Positions 44,425 through 56,629 of a stretch of DNA of 64,000 nucleotides are shown piece by piece (the stretch's first letter is position 1; every line of letters starts with the position of its first letter). The translations under genes were made by a program, and so were the position numbers. The notes below the pieces were generated by a model that had not been told where the DNA came from, ran no database searches, and worked only from the letters and a program-made list of their open reading frames with translations. Origin of the DNA: Leptodontidium sp. MPI-SDFR-AT-0119 (taxonomy: Eukaryota > Ascomycota > Leotiomycetes > Helotiales > Leptodontidiaceae). Location: the NCBI GenBank assembly GCA_020726505.1, contig JAHLEZ010000007.1, forward strand, positions 2,604,001 to 2,668,000, in the 5' to 3' direction.

Positions 44425-45335
44425 CTAATAAAGATCCAGTGCGCAGTAAGACAGTAATCCCAGAGGGAAACCCGAGTGACTCAGGCGTATAACCTTAACG
44501 GACTCCAGCAGCTTTCTTAGAGACTCTAACAAGGAGCTCAGGTCGGGAACTTTCCACGTACTGTAATACGGAAGGTCGAGCCTCGATAAGCTAATAGTAC
44601 GAATTACAGCACCTCTATTTCTAGAAGACCGGATAGCATGGGACACAACTCGCACATAGTGTTCGTAGGAATCTACTCTTGTAGTCATTTCTGTGGTAAA
44701 TGGCCACAGCGACGAGTCGTCTTCTATCGCCTCGCAGAAGGACAATCTTACGTCCGCAAGCCGAGGGAGTAATCCAAAAGTTAAGGATAAAACCGACAGG
44801 TCAACGCCGGTGTCCACGATACTGCGCTACTCCTTACATATATCAAGCAAAGTTTCGTAAATGACCATATATAAAGGGTACTCATCCGCTTCACCCCCCG
44901 CATCGTATATTTCTTTCGATGTTTACACGTAGCTGTCAGGAGTCAAAAGATCGTACTTAAAGCAACTAAAATCCAGTATTTCTACGCAAGATAGGAGCAG
45001 CGTTAGCGCAGTTTCAGCAGGGTTTTCAGCATCGAGGAGAGATTATTACCAGCCTTCAGTAGTTCTGGGACCACATAAGTAAAAGAGACGATATAGTAAC
45101 GAGTATCTAACTCTATAAGGCTTTTAAGTCCGTTGAAACCGTCGTCCGAGAACGCAATCTCAATACAGCGGAAAAGGGATAGCAGACACGCTTCTCTCAC
45201 GCTCTTGCTAGCACAAGACAGACGTTTGACTTCCCAGAAAGCGAAGAGGTCAATAATGCTGCGAGAAATCTCTGTCGGCAGAGTTTCGAAGCGGCTACTT
45301 TTCGAAGGGTTGATGGCCATCCTGATTTCGGGCAA
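44425..45335 (-). pseudogene. Broken F-box protein gene
   Basis: The N-terminal piece (45335-45003) has an F-box-like start, FETLPTEISRSIIDLFAFWE, then LSCASKSVREACLLSLFRCI. A frame break near 45003-45010 leads into LTLLLSCVEILDFSCFKYD, with TAA at 44923-44925 and TAG at 44827-44829. The last piece (44817-44425) reads SLTFGLLPRLADVRLSFCEA, a leucine-rich pattern typical of fungal F-box proteins. Both stops are one C-to-T step from CAA or CAG. Intact relatives would act as substrate adaptors of SCF ubiquitin ligases. Confidence 0.65.
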
Positions 45336-47189
45336 CCGAATCAGTGCATCGAGATCAGGATGAGGGATAATGGATGACGCTAAATTGGTTCAGGAAATGG
45401 AGCTGGAGGAGAGTTTATATCAGGACGGTATGGCTCCACTCTTGACTCTCTAGCGATGCTCCGGCCTACTTGGATGATCCCTAGGGCGCCAAGGATTGTC
45501 CAGTCAGTAACACCATCTATGGACGCGAAACGACACGTGTTTTGTTTCACATGGAAGTTCCCAACGAACGGAGGAGCGAGCCCGCTGCATCATTAATCTG
45601 ACTGCGACGCCTTGCTCAACTTGTCGTTTCTCCATCAACAGTCAATCCGGAATGCACTGTGATATGCATCAATCAACGGCTCCTGCTTGGACCGCTAAAA
45701 GTACAGATCCCTTGCATTTCAGGATATAGATGCCATTACTCTTAGTACAGCAGAAAACATCTGGTCCGAGAAAGCGGTTCAGAATCTATTTACAAATGTC
45801 TACGTTTACAATCTTGGCTTCCTTTCTGGGAGATTCTTGATCTCCTATCCATTTGCAGACTGTCCAACTGCCATCCTGGTTCTTTTTCATTGGCAATTTT
45901 CCTCTTCTCGTTCGTTTACGGTGGCGCTTCTCGATGTCTTCCGGTAGTAAATTCTTCGGGAGTGGATAGGCGGTTTGCTGAATAAGTATTAGCACTGGCG
46001 TGTATCTTAAGCAAACCATTGCTGTATACTTATTATCTCTCCGAACGACGGCTGCCGTGATGCATAGCCACCACTCCTGGCTCTGTAAGACACTAGACCA
46101 ATAAGCAGAATTCAGAAAGTTGGATTGCGTTTGTGAGCTAATTCCGCGTTACGCGCAGCTCTGGCGTGTTGTGCGTGCTTTTTGAAACTAGAATGCAACA
46201 GAGAGGAGCAGCAGCTGTGTTGGTTTACGGATGAAACAACTAAAATTAAATCTCGTTTTCTCACAACATTTCTTCCATTATCACCAATTGCTTTTCTGTC
46301 AGTTCAATGACTTCTGATTGCAGCGGGCAAGCTATGTAGACTATCGCTTGGACAAAACACCACGCTTGAGATTTCCGGAGCGAATCATTAGAATTCGATT
46401 TGGAAAGTGGTGTGGCGTTACCTTCCTTTCAAACTTTATAACCTTATTTTATATATGCCATGTATAAATCGCAAATTTCCTCAAAATCTGCCTTAGAAAT
46501 TGTAACATAAAGACGGCAGAGCAGGATCATATATTTGTAGAGGTGGCCGCGGGAATTTCGATATTATTCACTTCCCAGCTGACCTTGGCTTCACCACTCT
46601 TGCTTGTCTCAGATTGGAATCTCTCGTGCGGATATATAACATTCTTTACTTTCCTTTTTTGACGGCATCGATACAGGAGACTACAAATATGACGGACACG
46701 CCCTCGGCAGAGCAGATTGCTTGTGGAAGTTGGTTTTGGTTACATTAGCTTATATACTTTTTGGTAAAGTCTGTTGAAGATAATGAGACATTCCTACCAG
46801 AGATTTTGAGTTTTAATCGGTAAGAAATGATACATACCGTCAAGGCAGCAGTTGCTATCATATTTGGACCTGATCCCCTCGACAGCATTGTGTAAGCTGG
46901 CTGATATTCACGGTCCTGGTCTCGACCCGAACTCATCTTCGGGGTGTTTAGAAAGACATTAAGACAGATTTGACACTTTGTGACCTGTTCGTTTCTGAGT
47001 CTTCTAGATGTTTCGTCTTGTCCGTGAAAGAAAGAATAGAATGCCCTCCCCGAGTCCTTCACAAGTCATTCACTTTCCAAACACGAAGTTGGGTGACGAT
47101 CGAAAGACTATGCCTTGTGCACTTCCTTAGCTCCACTGCAGTATTCCCAGCACTGAAGTGAGTAGAACCTTGATTAGAAAGACGTCAGA
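45336..47189. other. No gene recognised
   Basis: Small frames at 45786-46019 (minus, basic, containing RKRTRRGK) and 46745-47062 (minus) have no recognisable domain. Nothing else seen. Confidence 0.4.
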
Positions 47190-49600
47190 GAACTGCCATT
47201 CGCGTGTTCTGTTGAGAACCCAATACCTCTACAGCTCATTCCTAAAACCTGAGTTCCCAGTCCATGTTGCACCCCTCCTCTTTACATCCTTCGTGTGTAC
47301 ATGACGAATCCATACTCCTGTTCTCTTGAAGCGCTCATCCACCCGAAACTACCCTCGTGTTTGTTTTTGAGTATCCACTCACTCGCCTTACAACAGATGC
47401 CTCTGGATCCTGGCCAAGTCCAACCACGTCGACGAATTTGATCACATCACCCACATCATCCACCGAGTCTGCCTTGCTCGTACCCTTTGGTTGCATTGAG
47501 TTTGAGAGGATTAGCTGATTATCGCTGCAGACTTGTCTATTATTGACGAGCTGACGCACTCATGCTTGAAATTACTCACAAAACCTCGTCCGCCGCATCC
47601 CTCACGCCCATGTCATTTTCCCCAAAAGCATGATTGTAATGCCATGCATAAATGACTGGACGTGTCCCGGCCAATAACCCTGCTAGCCAGAAGTATCAGA
47701 AGCAAGTCTGACTGAGGTGGCTTGGTGAGAAAATGGTTTTCGTGTGCCCACTTCAGCTTGCACTCTTGAAAGGACTACCAGGTTTCCTCGTCGGACCAAT
47801 GCTCATGCTCAAAATAGACGGCAAGGCTCCTTTGTTCATCCGATGGAGCGACGCTTTAAGAAGTAGTACTGAAAGAGTGTGACATGGGGAAATGTCGTGG
47901 TGAAATAAAATCCATGGCGGTCGGATTTTCCCGAAGAATCTCGGACGTAATACATTCCGTTGGCTAGACAAGATGGATCATTCCATGCTCAAACCCCTTA
48001 CAAACACTCAACCTTATGCGGGGATGCACGTATCTACCTCGCGTGAAGGAGATAATGTGCTGCTATTCGCTCTTTCTAATCATGACGAGGAGGCAGAAGT
48101 ATTAGTCTCGTCTAGAGCCACAAGATACCCCTTCGTTGTCGAAGAACAAGGATGGCGCTCGATGTGTGGGCCGATAGACGCGGGTATAAACCACATGCGA
48201 GGAGCATTTCGACCCTTCGGTTGGCCGAAATGCATAGCGAAGGCGATTCATTCACGTCTAAACACGGTGCGTGATAATTAATGGGATGTGCCTTGTGCAA
48301 TTCCTCAACTCCGTTGCGCCACACGGGCACTTTGACTGAGAAGACCTCGGAGAACTGCCATTGATGTGTTCCGGAGAAGGGAGGGCCTCACCTTGTGCAC
48401 ATACGGCATCGCATTTGACCACCTCACTTGTCGCATCTGCCTTGCTCATGCCTCTTGTATAAGGATAATGGAGGATTGGCTGATTATCGACGTCGACTTC
48501 CATGTCGATCGAATGAGCTGAGACTGCCTGGTACCCCGATCGGCCGAATAACAAGAGAGAGCGCTTGATATGCGGAGCGAATGGGTTTCAACGACTACCA
48601 CGTGCGAGGAGCATTTCGATCCTCCAGGTGGCCGAAATGCAAATCAAAGGCGCTCCCTGTTCGGTTTCTCGCTGTGGGACCTGACACCAAGCATATTTGA
48701 TACATTGTAGCCTTGCAAATCCAATCATATTCCTTTCTAAGTATTTTCTTGTCCGCGGAAGATGGCATTCATGTGTTCCGGAGGAGGGGATGAACTCGCT
48801 TTGAGCAAACACGGCGTCGAGTTTGACCACCTCACCCACCTCATCTGCCTTGCTCACGCCCCTTGGTTCTATCAAGGTGACGTCCGTCGCATCCTTCACA
48901 TCTATGCCCGGTCAAAAACCTTGCTTGCTAGGTAGAGGTATTAAAAGCGAGTCTAACCGAAGTGGCTTGGTGGGAGAAGGCTTTTGTACGCATAATTTAG
49001 TTGCACTGTCGAATGAAGATTCCTAGGTCTCCTCACGCATTAACATTACCGTTCGCAACTGCCGTACTACTGCGAAACCAAATAACCCGGCCATACGAAT
49101 GTATTCCTAACTCTCCAAGCCCCTGCGATCATGCAAGACTCCCAGTTTTCCTGGCTTATTGGCGAAGCAAGGCATATTTCAAGTGTAGTTAGGCACGCTG
49201 CAAATTCTAGTAGCAAAGCGCCGCGAAGACTTGGCATATGTATCCGTTTGGTCCGTGTGAACGCTCCGTCACCATCGAACCATAAATCCTTCACGCAATT
49301 CGCCCCTTTCTCAGCTTCTCCAAGAATCGTAATCCAGGCCTGTGATCAGCCTGATCCCGCTCAAGACTGTATCCATGTTGGACCAAAGCTCAAAATAAAC
49401 GGTAAGGCTCCTTTCTTCACTCGAGGGTGGAGTGACGCATCCGAGGGTTGAATTGTTATAGTAGCTGTGGTATGCGTCTGGGATAGAAGCAGTACTGAAA
49501 AGGCATAGTATAGATGGTGGGGTGGTGTGGTGTGGTGTGGTGTGGTGGTGGGATGAAATCCATAGCGGTTGGGTCTCCATCAACAGGTCGGTGGTGTCAC
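47190..49600. repeat. Degenerate duplicated segments
   Basis: Related blocks recur. A block containing GTGTTC, then a GACCACCTCAC-like stretch and TCTGCCTTGCTCA(T/C)GCC, occurs at about 47200-47500, 48360-48455 and 48768-48865. A block TGCGAGGAGCATTTCGA is at 48197 and 48603. A block CGG(C/T)AAGGCTCCTTT occurs at 47818 and 49400, each followed by an AGTACTGAAA stretch and a TGAAATCCAT-like stretch. Copies are diverged and partly rearranged. No consistent open frame crosses them. Confidence 0.6.
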
Positions 49601-50565
49601 TTCGAGCATCATTGAAGAACTGCGATGACCAAGTGCTGCCTGTAGTCAATGTGCTTTGCATTATCAATGGCAATAGCGGTGGGGCAACTTAGTAGGCAGG
49701 GCATAGTTATTCGTCGAGCTGGCCGAGGTGCTGAGGTCGGGGAGGGAGTGGTAGAGGAGCATAGATTTTCGAACGAGCATTCCCTATCAAATGCAGATAC
49801 GAACAGTGCGTCGTCAAAGGGATCGAAAGGACAGATGGCTGTAGTTGTATAAGTAATTGGTCTCCCCGCCTCTCCCTCCTTCAACAACTTTCATCCTCCA
49901 TCGTCCTCCCTCGTCATCCCTCTGCTTCAGCTTCAGCTCAGCTCAGCTCAGCTCAGCTCAGATCCTCTGTCAGGAGACTGCGCGTAATGTTGCGGTGGCA
50001 GGAACCAAGCAGACGAACCCACGACATTGAGGAGAACTTGGAAAGTTGGAGAGGGTCGCTTGAAAGGAGATAGGTTGTTGGTGAGGTGGTTACCTGGAGA
50101 AGGTTGCTGTTGGACGTACCTCCCATTTCGCGATTCATTTACTGTCTTTCCTATAGATAAAGAATCTCATCATCGCAATCCGCTGTCGAAAGGTAATAGT
50201 ACCTGCCTGTTCTATTTGTCGTCCTCGGCCGGTGTCTTGTTCTGCTCGCCGCTGCTCGTCGATTTCGCCCCTCCTGCCCCACGGCCCGTCTTCTGTTTCT
50301 GTTCAAAATCAACTTCTGTCCAAAACTGGCATGTATCAAGAATTGCCGCGTGCCTAAAATTGACGTATCCAAAAATGGTATATATCGAGAATTGCATATG
50401 TCTAAAATCGATGCTAGAGCGTCGAGTCGTTATCGTTTTTAGGTAAGCGAGGCCCTTCTGCGATCCAAACCACATGATTTGGCGTTTGTCCCGCCTCTCT
50501 CCAAACTTGAAAAACCCGACCTCCTCCCTCCTCCCTCCTCACACTCGAGCCGCACTACCTCCAGC
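49601..50565. other. Intergenic with short repeats
   Basis: Contains a TCAGC run (49926-49961) and two diverged copies of a roughly 45-bp unit (about 50321-50410: CCAAAA, then TAT(C)AAGAATTGC or CGAGAATTGC, then CTAAAAT). No gene supported. An in-frame ATG at 50479 could extend the next gene. Confidence 0.5.
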
Positions 50566-51402
50566 ATGACTACCACGAACGTCACAGCGAGAGCTCAAAC
50601 ACCAGAGTCAAAACTAATTAACGACACGCCTCTTCGGCGCTTCCTCGTTCTTGCTGCGCTCAAACTTCGAAAGCCTTTCTCCAAGCGTTACGGTGGAGTC
50701 CTCTTCCTCTGGGGTGGGATTTGCGTCAAATGCGGTTCGCTCACAACACTGTCAGAAGCATCGACCCTGCAATTCATCGCTCAGCACACATCAATTCCAG
50801 TCCCTCGGGTTTATTGCTCTTTCAGACACAAGGGTTGGACATATATCGTAATGGAGAGGATTCCAGGAGAGATGGTAGGACGCGGATGGGTCTCTCGAAT
50901 AGTCGCATCCAAGGCAAAGATACACTCTCAACTTCAAGGAATGGTTGCGGAAATGCGCAAGTTGACCCCAACAACACCTATGGTCAGTAACGTCGACGGC
51001 GGAGTACTCTTCGACGGCAGGATTCATGGGCCGATGCAATTTGGCCCTTTCGAGAGCATCCAAAAGTTCCACTATTACCTGCGGGGAGGAGTAGAAGCTC
51101 ACGCCGAAAATCCAGACGGTGTTAATGAGCTTATCGCATGGCAAGATGGACCCTGGGATGCACCTGTCTTTACACACGGTGACTTGAGTAGCTTGAATAT
51201 TCTGGCACGAGGGGATAAGGTTGCCGGAATTATTGATTGGGAGACCGCTGGATGGTATCCAGCCTACTGGGAGTACACCACTGCAATGCAAACCAACCCG
51301 CAGAACCTTTTTTGGAAAGATGAAATTGACAGCTTCTTGGATCCAATGCCGATGGAGCAGGCCATGGAGAAGGTTCGCCAACGATATTTCGGGGACTTCT
51401 GA
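50566..51402 (+). CDS. APH/kinase-like family protein
   Basis: A single-exon frame of 278 residues from MTTTNVTARAQTPE, or 307 from the ATG at 50479; the later start is preferred because the earlier segment is Pro/Ser-rich and atypical. The protein-kinase-like fold is visible in the nucleotide-binding lobe (VKCGSLTTLSEASTLQFI, with VPRVYCSF and YIVMERIPG), the catalytic loop HGDLSSLNIL (H-x-D-x4-N) and the metal site IIDWETAGW. It ends with the WEYTTAMQ segment usual in fungal phosphotransferase-like (APH, PF01636-type) proteins. These fungal paralogs are numerous and their substrates mostly unknown; antibiotic resistance should not be inferred. No defect seen. Confidence 0.85.
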   Translation: MTTTNVTARAQTPESKLINDTPLRRFLVLAALKLRKPFSKRYGGVLFLWGGICVKCGSLTTLSEASTLQFIAQHTSIPVPRVYCSFRHKGWTYIVMERIPGEMVGRGWVSRIVASKAKIHSQLQGMVAEMRKLTPTTPMVSNVDGGVLFDGRIHGPMQFGPFESIQKFHYYLRGGVEAHAENPDGVNELIAWQDGPWDAPVFTHGDLSSLNILARGDKVAGIIDWETAGWYPAYWEYTTAMQTNPQNLFWKDEIDSFLDPMPMEQAMEKVRQRYFGDF

Positions 51403-52323
51403 GCATCACACTCCAATACCAACTACAAACGTTGTACCCCATTTTGACCAACATGCGTCTATGGTATCGTTTCCCTCTCAACTATCTTGGAATTGGCCGC
51501 GAAAAGGGTAATGAGTGGATCAGTCATCGTTATGTTATGAATAGTCTTCACCGGACTACTTGAGCGACTGTGTGCTAACGAATTTGACGTAGTACCTCGT
51601 CGCGGGAGTAATGTAATGTCGGCGTATCGCAACGCTCCAGAATATCCAGCATTGTCTGTTTCGCCATCTACCTGCTATGCGGGAGGTGTGTTGTTCTTCC
51701 GTGGTGACATCCTTCGCGGCTGTTGCTGCCGAGCTGGCGGCTTCACTCCTTCTTTCGGTCTCGTTGAGGGTTCCGCAGAAGAATTCATCGTGGTCTCATG
51801 CAACGGATTTCGGCGACGATTGGGACCTCGAATGTGGTGGCTCCCGTCGTCCCTCTTCCGCTTGTTGTTGAGCTTTGGTATCGATTTAACTGTTGCAGGA
51901 TATATTGGCTGATGTTGAAGCCACGCGTTAACTTTCAGATCTCCGAACGACTCCATCGCATCTGTGTTTCGAGGTGTTGTGAAGAGTTGTTTACCACGCC
52001 AAGCCAAACTGTGCATGGAGATGTAATTCATGAACCTTATTGCGGCTTGCGAACTGACCAAGCGCCAGTGTGAGGGAGCGTCAATTCTGCCATCTCATCT
52101 TTGTATTTCCTTCCCACTTCTTCGCAAAACATGTTTTCTAATCCTGACATATATAACATATGTCGATTTTATTGTCCAAGTACTCGAGAAAGCAAAGAAG
52201 GAGCGGAATAGCAACAAGCGAATCTCTGGACACGTTAGAAGGGAGTCGAGAGGAAATTCGAGCTCGAGTGAGCAATTGAAGATAGCGATTCAAAATTAAA
52301 AAGGTTTTAGTTTCTTGCCGTCG

Positions 52324-52325
<2 letters not shown>
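51403..52325. other. No gene recognised
   Basis: Overlapping frames on both strands (51616-51912 plus, 51675-52061 minus) lack motifs. Confidence 0.4.

Positions 52326-52360
<35 letters not shown>
52326..52360. repeat. Poly-G tract, 35 bases
   Basis: An uninterrupted G run. Its length is likely unreliable in the assembly. Confidence 0.9.
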
Positions 52361-52361
<1 letters not shown>

Positions 52362-53238
52362 GATGGCCAGGAGGTATGAACATGAGCGGCGAATGTTTTC
52401 GAGGAGTTTCTGGGAGGGTGTGACAGCTGGGCTTTCCAATACGTTGAGCAGGTTTTCGTTTTTAACCATATTGAGGTTTGGTACAATTTGACGCTCTTGG
52501 GATTCTTGGTTGAAGGTTATTTGTAGCAGCTTACATAGATTAAATGAATAAGGCATTTGAACATCTGTTGCTCGATGATTCTTGAAAGTCCTTGTCATCA
52601 AGACACTTCGCCTGCTGAGCGACTGCGGAGATGCTGAGGACCTCTCCAACCCCTGATGGAATACGAGATGTTGGGAAAGCTGGGGGAAATGGAAGAAGGT
52701 GAAAGAGGCTCGGAGGGAAAGGGAAAAGACTCTTCAAGGCACGTTGGCCTCCAATTACGTGAATTTAAGGAACATAGAACCCATATCGACAATACTCAGA
52801 GTACCAAGGATGCCACCCTCAGCTCAGAGCATTCCTGGTCCGGTATCTAAGCAACCATTTTACCTAATCAACGAAGGAATCATACTCTTTCGTAAAGGGC
52901 TACTTCTCATCTCCCAACGCTCACTCCTCAAAGGGGTTTCGCTGGTTTTCCAAGGCGGACTGGGAGTTTTTGCTGGGATTCTGCTTAACGCTGGGCTCTT
53001 CCTCGCGAGTTACTTCATCATCCATTTCTTCTATCACATTATCTTCAGTCTTGTGTGAATTGTCAAAGCCGCCTCTGGCTTGATAAGTTGGGTAACTCAG
53101 AGCCGTAGGAACCATCGTACTGGCGTCCCAACTACTCCGACTCGATCTGCACGCCAAAAAAAAAAGAGGAAGGAAGTCGCGGATTGTTTGAGAGTATATA
53201 TCTCGGTTACCTGCGAGCTTCCCTAACTTCGCCACTTA
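52361..53238. other. No gene supported
   Basis: A plus-strand frame at 52699-53058 ends in a hydrophobic stretch and a minus-strand frame at 52921-53235 overlaps it. I cannot choose between them and neither shows a domain. Confidence 0.35.
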
Positions 53239-53318
53239 GTGAATGAATATTACAGTGAATGAATATTACAGTGAATGAATATTACAGTGAATGAATATTA
53301 CAGTGAATGAATATTACA
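53239..53318. repeat. Five perfect 16-bp tandem repeats
   Basis: GTGAATGAATATTACA repeated five times without change. Confidence 0.97.
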
Positions 53319-54653
53319 GATTGACGCGACAGGAATACGTTGATCGAAGAGCCTTGGACACATAACAACCCACCGCGTTTTGATTTTCCAAATATCCAGT
53401 CTATTGCCTTCCTTCCCTCTCGTCTCTCTCCCCGGCACCCTCAACACTTCAAACTTTTGGCCGCACCCTCCATCCACCCTTCGCAACAGTGGTTGAAATC
53501 GAGGACTGTATCAAGGACCTCAAGGACGGCGTCTCTTGTCTACATCGGTCCACCTCTTGGTCGCAAGATTCCACCTTGGATCCCCAGCTGCTGCTTTGAG
53601 CTCGATCAGTTGGCTCTTGACTTCTAAAAAGTCTAGCAAGTCTGTTACATGACTATAGAACACCGACCAACGTTCCATCCTCATCTTTTCATAATCCTCG
53701 CCTCCGCCGCTCTCTGCGTTAAAATTCAAGACCAACGTCCTCCCCTCAATTTGCAGCGTCAACACGTAAGTACTCTCTCCTCATAAGGTCCGAAGCTAAC
53801 TAAAGAAGTTAGAGTTCCTTGATTCCACCAAATGAGGGTTTCGAGCTGCAAACACTCTTTCGATTTGTTAAAGTCAGAGTCGACACTCATTCAGTGGGTC
53901 TGTAGTCTTTGCCATACTGGTCAACATTGGTACATCTTCGAGTGCACGCCGCTAAGACCAAGATCAAGATCTTTGTTGCTCCTGCTATGTGGTGATTTAC
54001 GAACCCTCTCCTTGTGGTCTCGTTCATCTGGGTGTAGGTCTTGCCATAGACCTTTTGGAGCAGGAAACGTTCAAGGATATAGAAACGCATGAGGAAATAA
54101 TTAACGAAGATGATGCTGATAATGAGCGCGCTGAAAGGGGCAAGCCGAGAGATCGGCTGCACAGGTACATGCGTAACGTGGGACGGTCGTCATCGATAAA
54201 AGTTTCATTCAATTGTCAGAGACCATGGAGGTTTTCATGACCAAGTTGATCGCAGAGGCGTAGAGCGCTCAGGCTAGTTGACTGTTTTCGAGATAAGAGA
54301 GGCGGCAAGAAAACAAGCCAGAAAAGGTCATTTCATGAGTAAAGCCCAGATTAGAGAAAGAGAAAAGTGTGGAGGGCTCGAGTGAATGGAAGGGGTCCCG
54401 TTGTTGTTCTCAAGAAGGTCTGAGGATGTTTACATTTTATGAATCGCTTGTGAAAATATTTACATTCTGCAAGGATCTCGAGAGATACGCCTCTTCCTTG
54501 CATCTTGCTTGTTAGCCTTCGTGAATGTGTTTGGAAAATGTCACTGAGGGTTGGTGTCAGGCACGAATTTTCCAAGCATGTGGCTGATCGGCTTGGCGTC
54601 AGCACACTTTGGCATGAGGATGCTTGCAACCGCAGCCTGCATGATTATATTGC
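53319..54653. other. No gene supported
   Basis: The minus frame 53520-53765 (82 codons, containing ERWSVFYSHVTDLLDFLEVK) is protein-like and might be one exon, but no partner or homology was recognised. The rest shows nothing. Confidence 0.35.
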
Positions 54654-54661
54654 GACTAAAT

Positions 54662-54872
54662 CAGTGTAGTCGATAGTTGAACGAGAAAACGGACTCAACG
54701 GACTTACAGGGATTTCAAGGGACTTTCTAGGTTTGTTAACACGGTAATTATCTTGTTGCTGTGGATATTATCTCTGTTGAAGAAGCAACGGAGGAGCTTG
54801 GGCCTAGAGATGAGACGTGCTGCCTTGGCAATCCGTTGAGTCCGTTTTCTCGTTCAACTATCGACTACACTG
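54662..54872. mobile_element. 211-bp hAT-type MITE with perfect 8-bp duplication
   Basis: About 41-bp perfect inverted repeats begin CAGTGTAGTCGATAGTTGAA at each end. The target duplication GACTAAAT is at 54654-54661 and 54873-54880. There is no coding capacity. The CAGTG end and 8-bp duplication place it with hAT. Its terminal sequence differs from the 905-bp element at 34701, so a different family mobilised it. Confidence 0.93.
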
Positions 54873-54880
54873 GACTAAAT

Positions 54881-55726
54881 ACATGCGCCTTGAAGATACG
54901 CAATCCTAGCGACGATGGCGAAGTTTGAACGGGATCCGTGTTCGCAAAAGGACTTCAATCGCTGGAGAAAGTGTCGATCAAAGGCTTAAATTATGAACGG
55001 GGAGTGATCATCCCAGAGAGAAAGGAGGTGATGATCTGGGGAAATGCGCCAAGGACGCCACTGATCCTCTTTCGAAAGCTTGATTACGCGTCTTGTTCAC
55101 AGCTTTTCGTTTCAGATGCCACTTTACTTAGGGAGGCGGTATTCGACTCAAGGCTAGGAACTTCATTGGTCGAATTCATTGCCGTCGAAGAAAGTATAGA
55201 CGGCTTGGCCCCTTTTGACGCCGACTACTATCCTTCGTCCTGAACGAGCCCCGATCGGCTGCATTCCTCTCAACCAATCCGACTCGGCTAGACTCATCTA
55301 GCCAAACCAGAAGCCTGGAGAATGTCACTCTGAATGTTATTACTCATCTAAACCTGTGTCGTGGTGTATCAGCTCTCCTCCGAGAACCATAGGGTCGACG
55401 TTTCCGGAGAATGCCTCTCCCTGAATGTCCCAAGGTGGAAGCGAGGTTGTTATATAGGCGGCTCATCATAAATTTTTTTCATTCAACCTCATCTTCATCT
55501 TTACCTCACCAGTTTTGATTTTCCGACAGTAAGCGGCTTGGGGCAAGTTCCTAGTTTCCGTTAATAGAGGCATTGGATTGACTCCCGGACGTAAGGGACG
55601 ACGATTTGTTTGCCTACCTCTATGAAGAGAAACTAACACTACCTACAGTTCCACATTTCAATCTTGAAACCTTCATCGGAAGATCTCCCTTATCGCGGCA
55701 TAACTGTCGACCTCCGATCTCCAAAG
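54881..55726. other. No gene supported
   Basis: A frame at 54938-55243 (101 codons) looks protein-like but has no known motif. The last part is the leader of the gene at 55727. Confidence 0.4.
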
Positions 55727-56629
55727 ATGAAGTTACTATTACAACTCGCCCTTACCTTCTTTTATCATCTTGTAACTGCAGCGCCTATCCCCAGCCAATA
55801 TAGAATCGTCCTCGCAAAGGACTACCTGTATTACGCCTCCGCAGCATGCCCACCCAGCCAGCGCATTGCCTTCTTAAACACGCACTTCTCCTCTTACCAA
55901 ATCATCAATCCTTCTACCACGTCCGCCGTCGCACACCAAACATCTGAACACACCTTCACCAATGCGAAAATAACGGCTCCAGAGCACCTCGAGCGAAGCC
56001 ACGCTCTCTCCGCCAAAGTCCCCTCGGAATCATCTTATCTGCTCTCGATCGCAAACCCTGCCACTGTCCTCGTACAACAAGGTCCCCCTTCTAAAGTCAT
56101 CTCCACTACCGATGCCTTCGCCGCGAAACCTACAAGCGCATTGTCGTATTTGCGGAAAGCAGACGTAATAAGATACTGGGCGAACATACGCTCCGGATCC
56201 TCATCTGATGAAAATGAAAGGTACGACGAAGCGGTTACGAATGATGGGCTAGTTATGTCTGGGAGCACGAGAATATGTGCAGATGGATTCTCTACTGAGG
56301 GTTTTTGCTGCAGAGAGTCGATGTTCATAGCATGGGGGAATGGTGATTTGCTGATCTGTGGTATCTTGGTACTGTTTTTGGTGGGCGTGATCGCATTGGA
56401 AGTTGCGGAAATGATTAGTGATCTGTTCGTCCCTCTTTCCTTCCACCTACTCTTCCTTTTAACTGCGGTTAACAATAAGTGTGCTTATAGGTTAATGGCA
56501 TTTGGCAAAAGACGGCGCTGTAGCAAGGTCTACTCCGGAGATGACGAGAAAGCCGCGCAACCTCAATTTGACATCGTGGTTAATGGGCACGGGGATAAGG
56601 GTTCGGATACTAAGGTAGAAGGATTCTAA
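55727..56629 (+). CDS. Hypothetical single-pass membrane protein
   Basis: 300 residues. The start ATG at 55727 gives a good signal peptide (MKLLLQLALTFFYHLVTAA, likely cleaved before PIPSQ); the in-frame ATG at 55664 would bury it. The lumenal or extracellular part has two Cys-containing patches (SAACPPSQR; ICADGFSTEGFCCRES). A membrane segment, LLICGILVLFLVGVIALEVA, is followed by a second hydrophobic stretch and then a basic, charged tail (GKRRRCSKVY). The region 56427-56490 could hide a small intron, since GTCCCT and TTATAG bracket a hydrophobic stretch, but the phases do not fit. I do not recognise the family; secretory pathway or plasma membrane is likely. Confidence 0.65.
   Translation: MKLLLQLALTFFYHLVTAAPIPSQYRIVLAKDYLYYASAACPPSQRIAFLNTHFSSYQIINPSTTSAVAHQTSEHTFTNAKITAPEHLERSHALSAKVPSESSYLLSIANPATVLVQQGPPSKVISTTDAFAAKPTSALSYLRKADVIRYWANIRSGSSSDENERYDEAVTNDGLVMSGSTRICADGFSTEGFCCRESMFIAWGNGDLLICGILVLFLVGVIALEVAEMISDLFVPLSFHLLFLLTAVNNKCAYRLMAFGKRRRCSKVYSGDDEKAAQPQFDIVVNGHGDKGSDTKVEGF

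Noticed and set aside
47190..49600. CRISPR-like or satellite array
   Set aside because: Blocks are long, diverged, irregularly spaced and lack uniform spacers; the organism is a fungus.
50566..51402. Aminoglycoside resistance gene
   Set aside because: The APH fold is shared by many fungal proteins with other substrates; nothing points to antibiotic modification.
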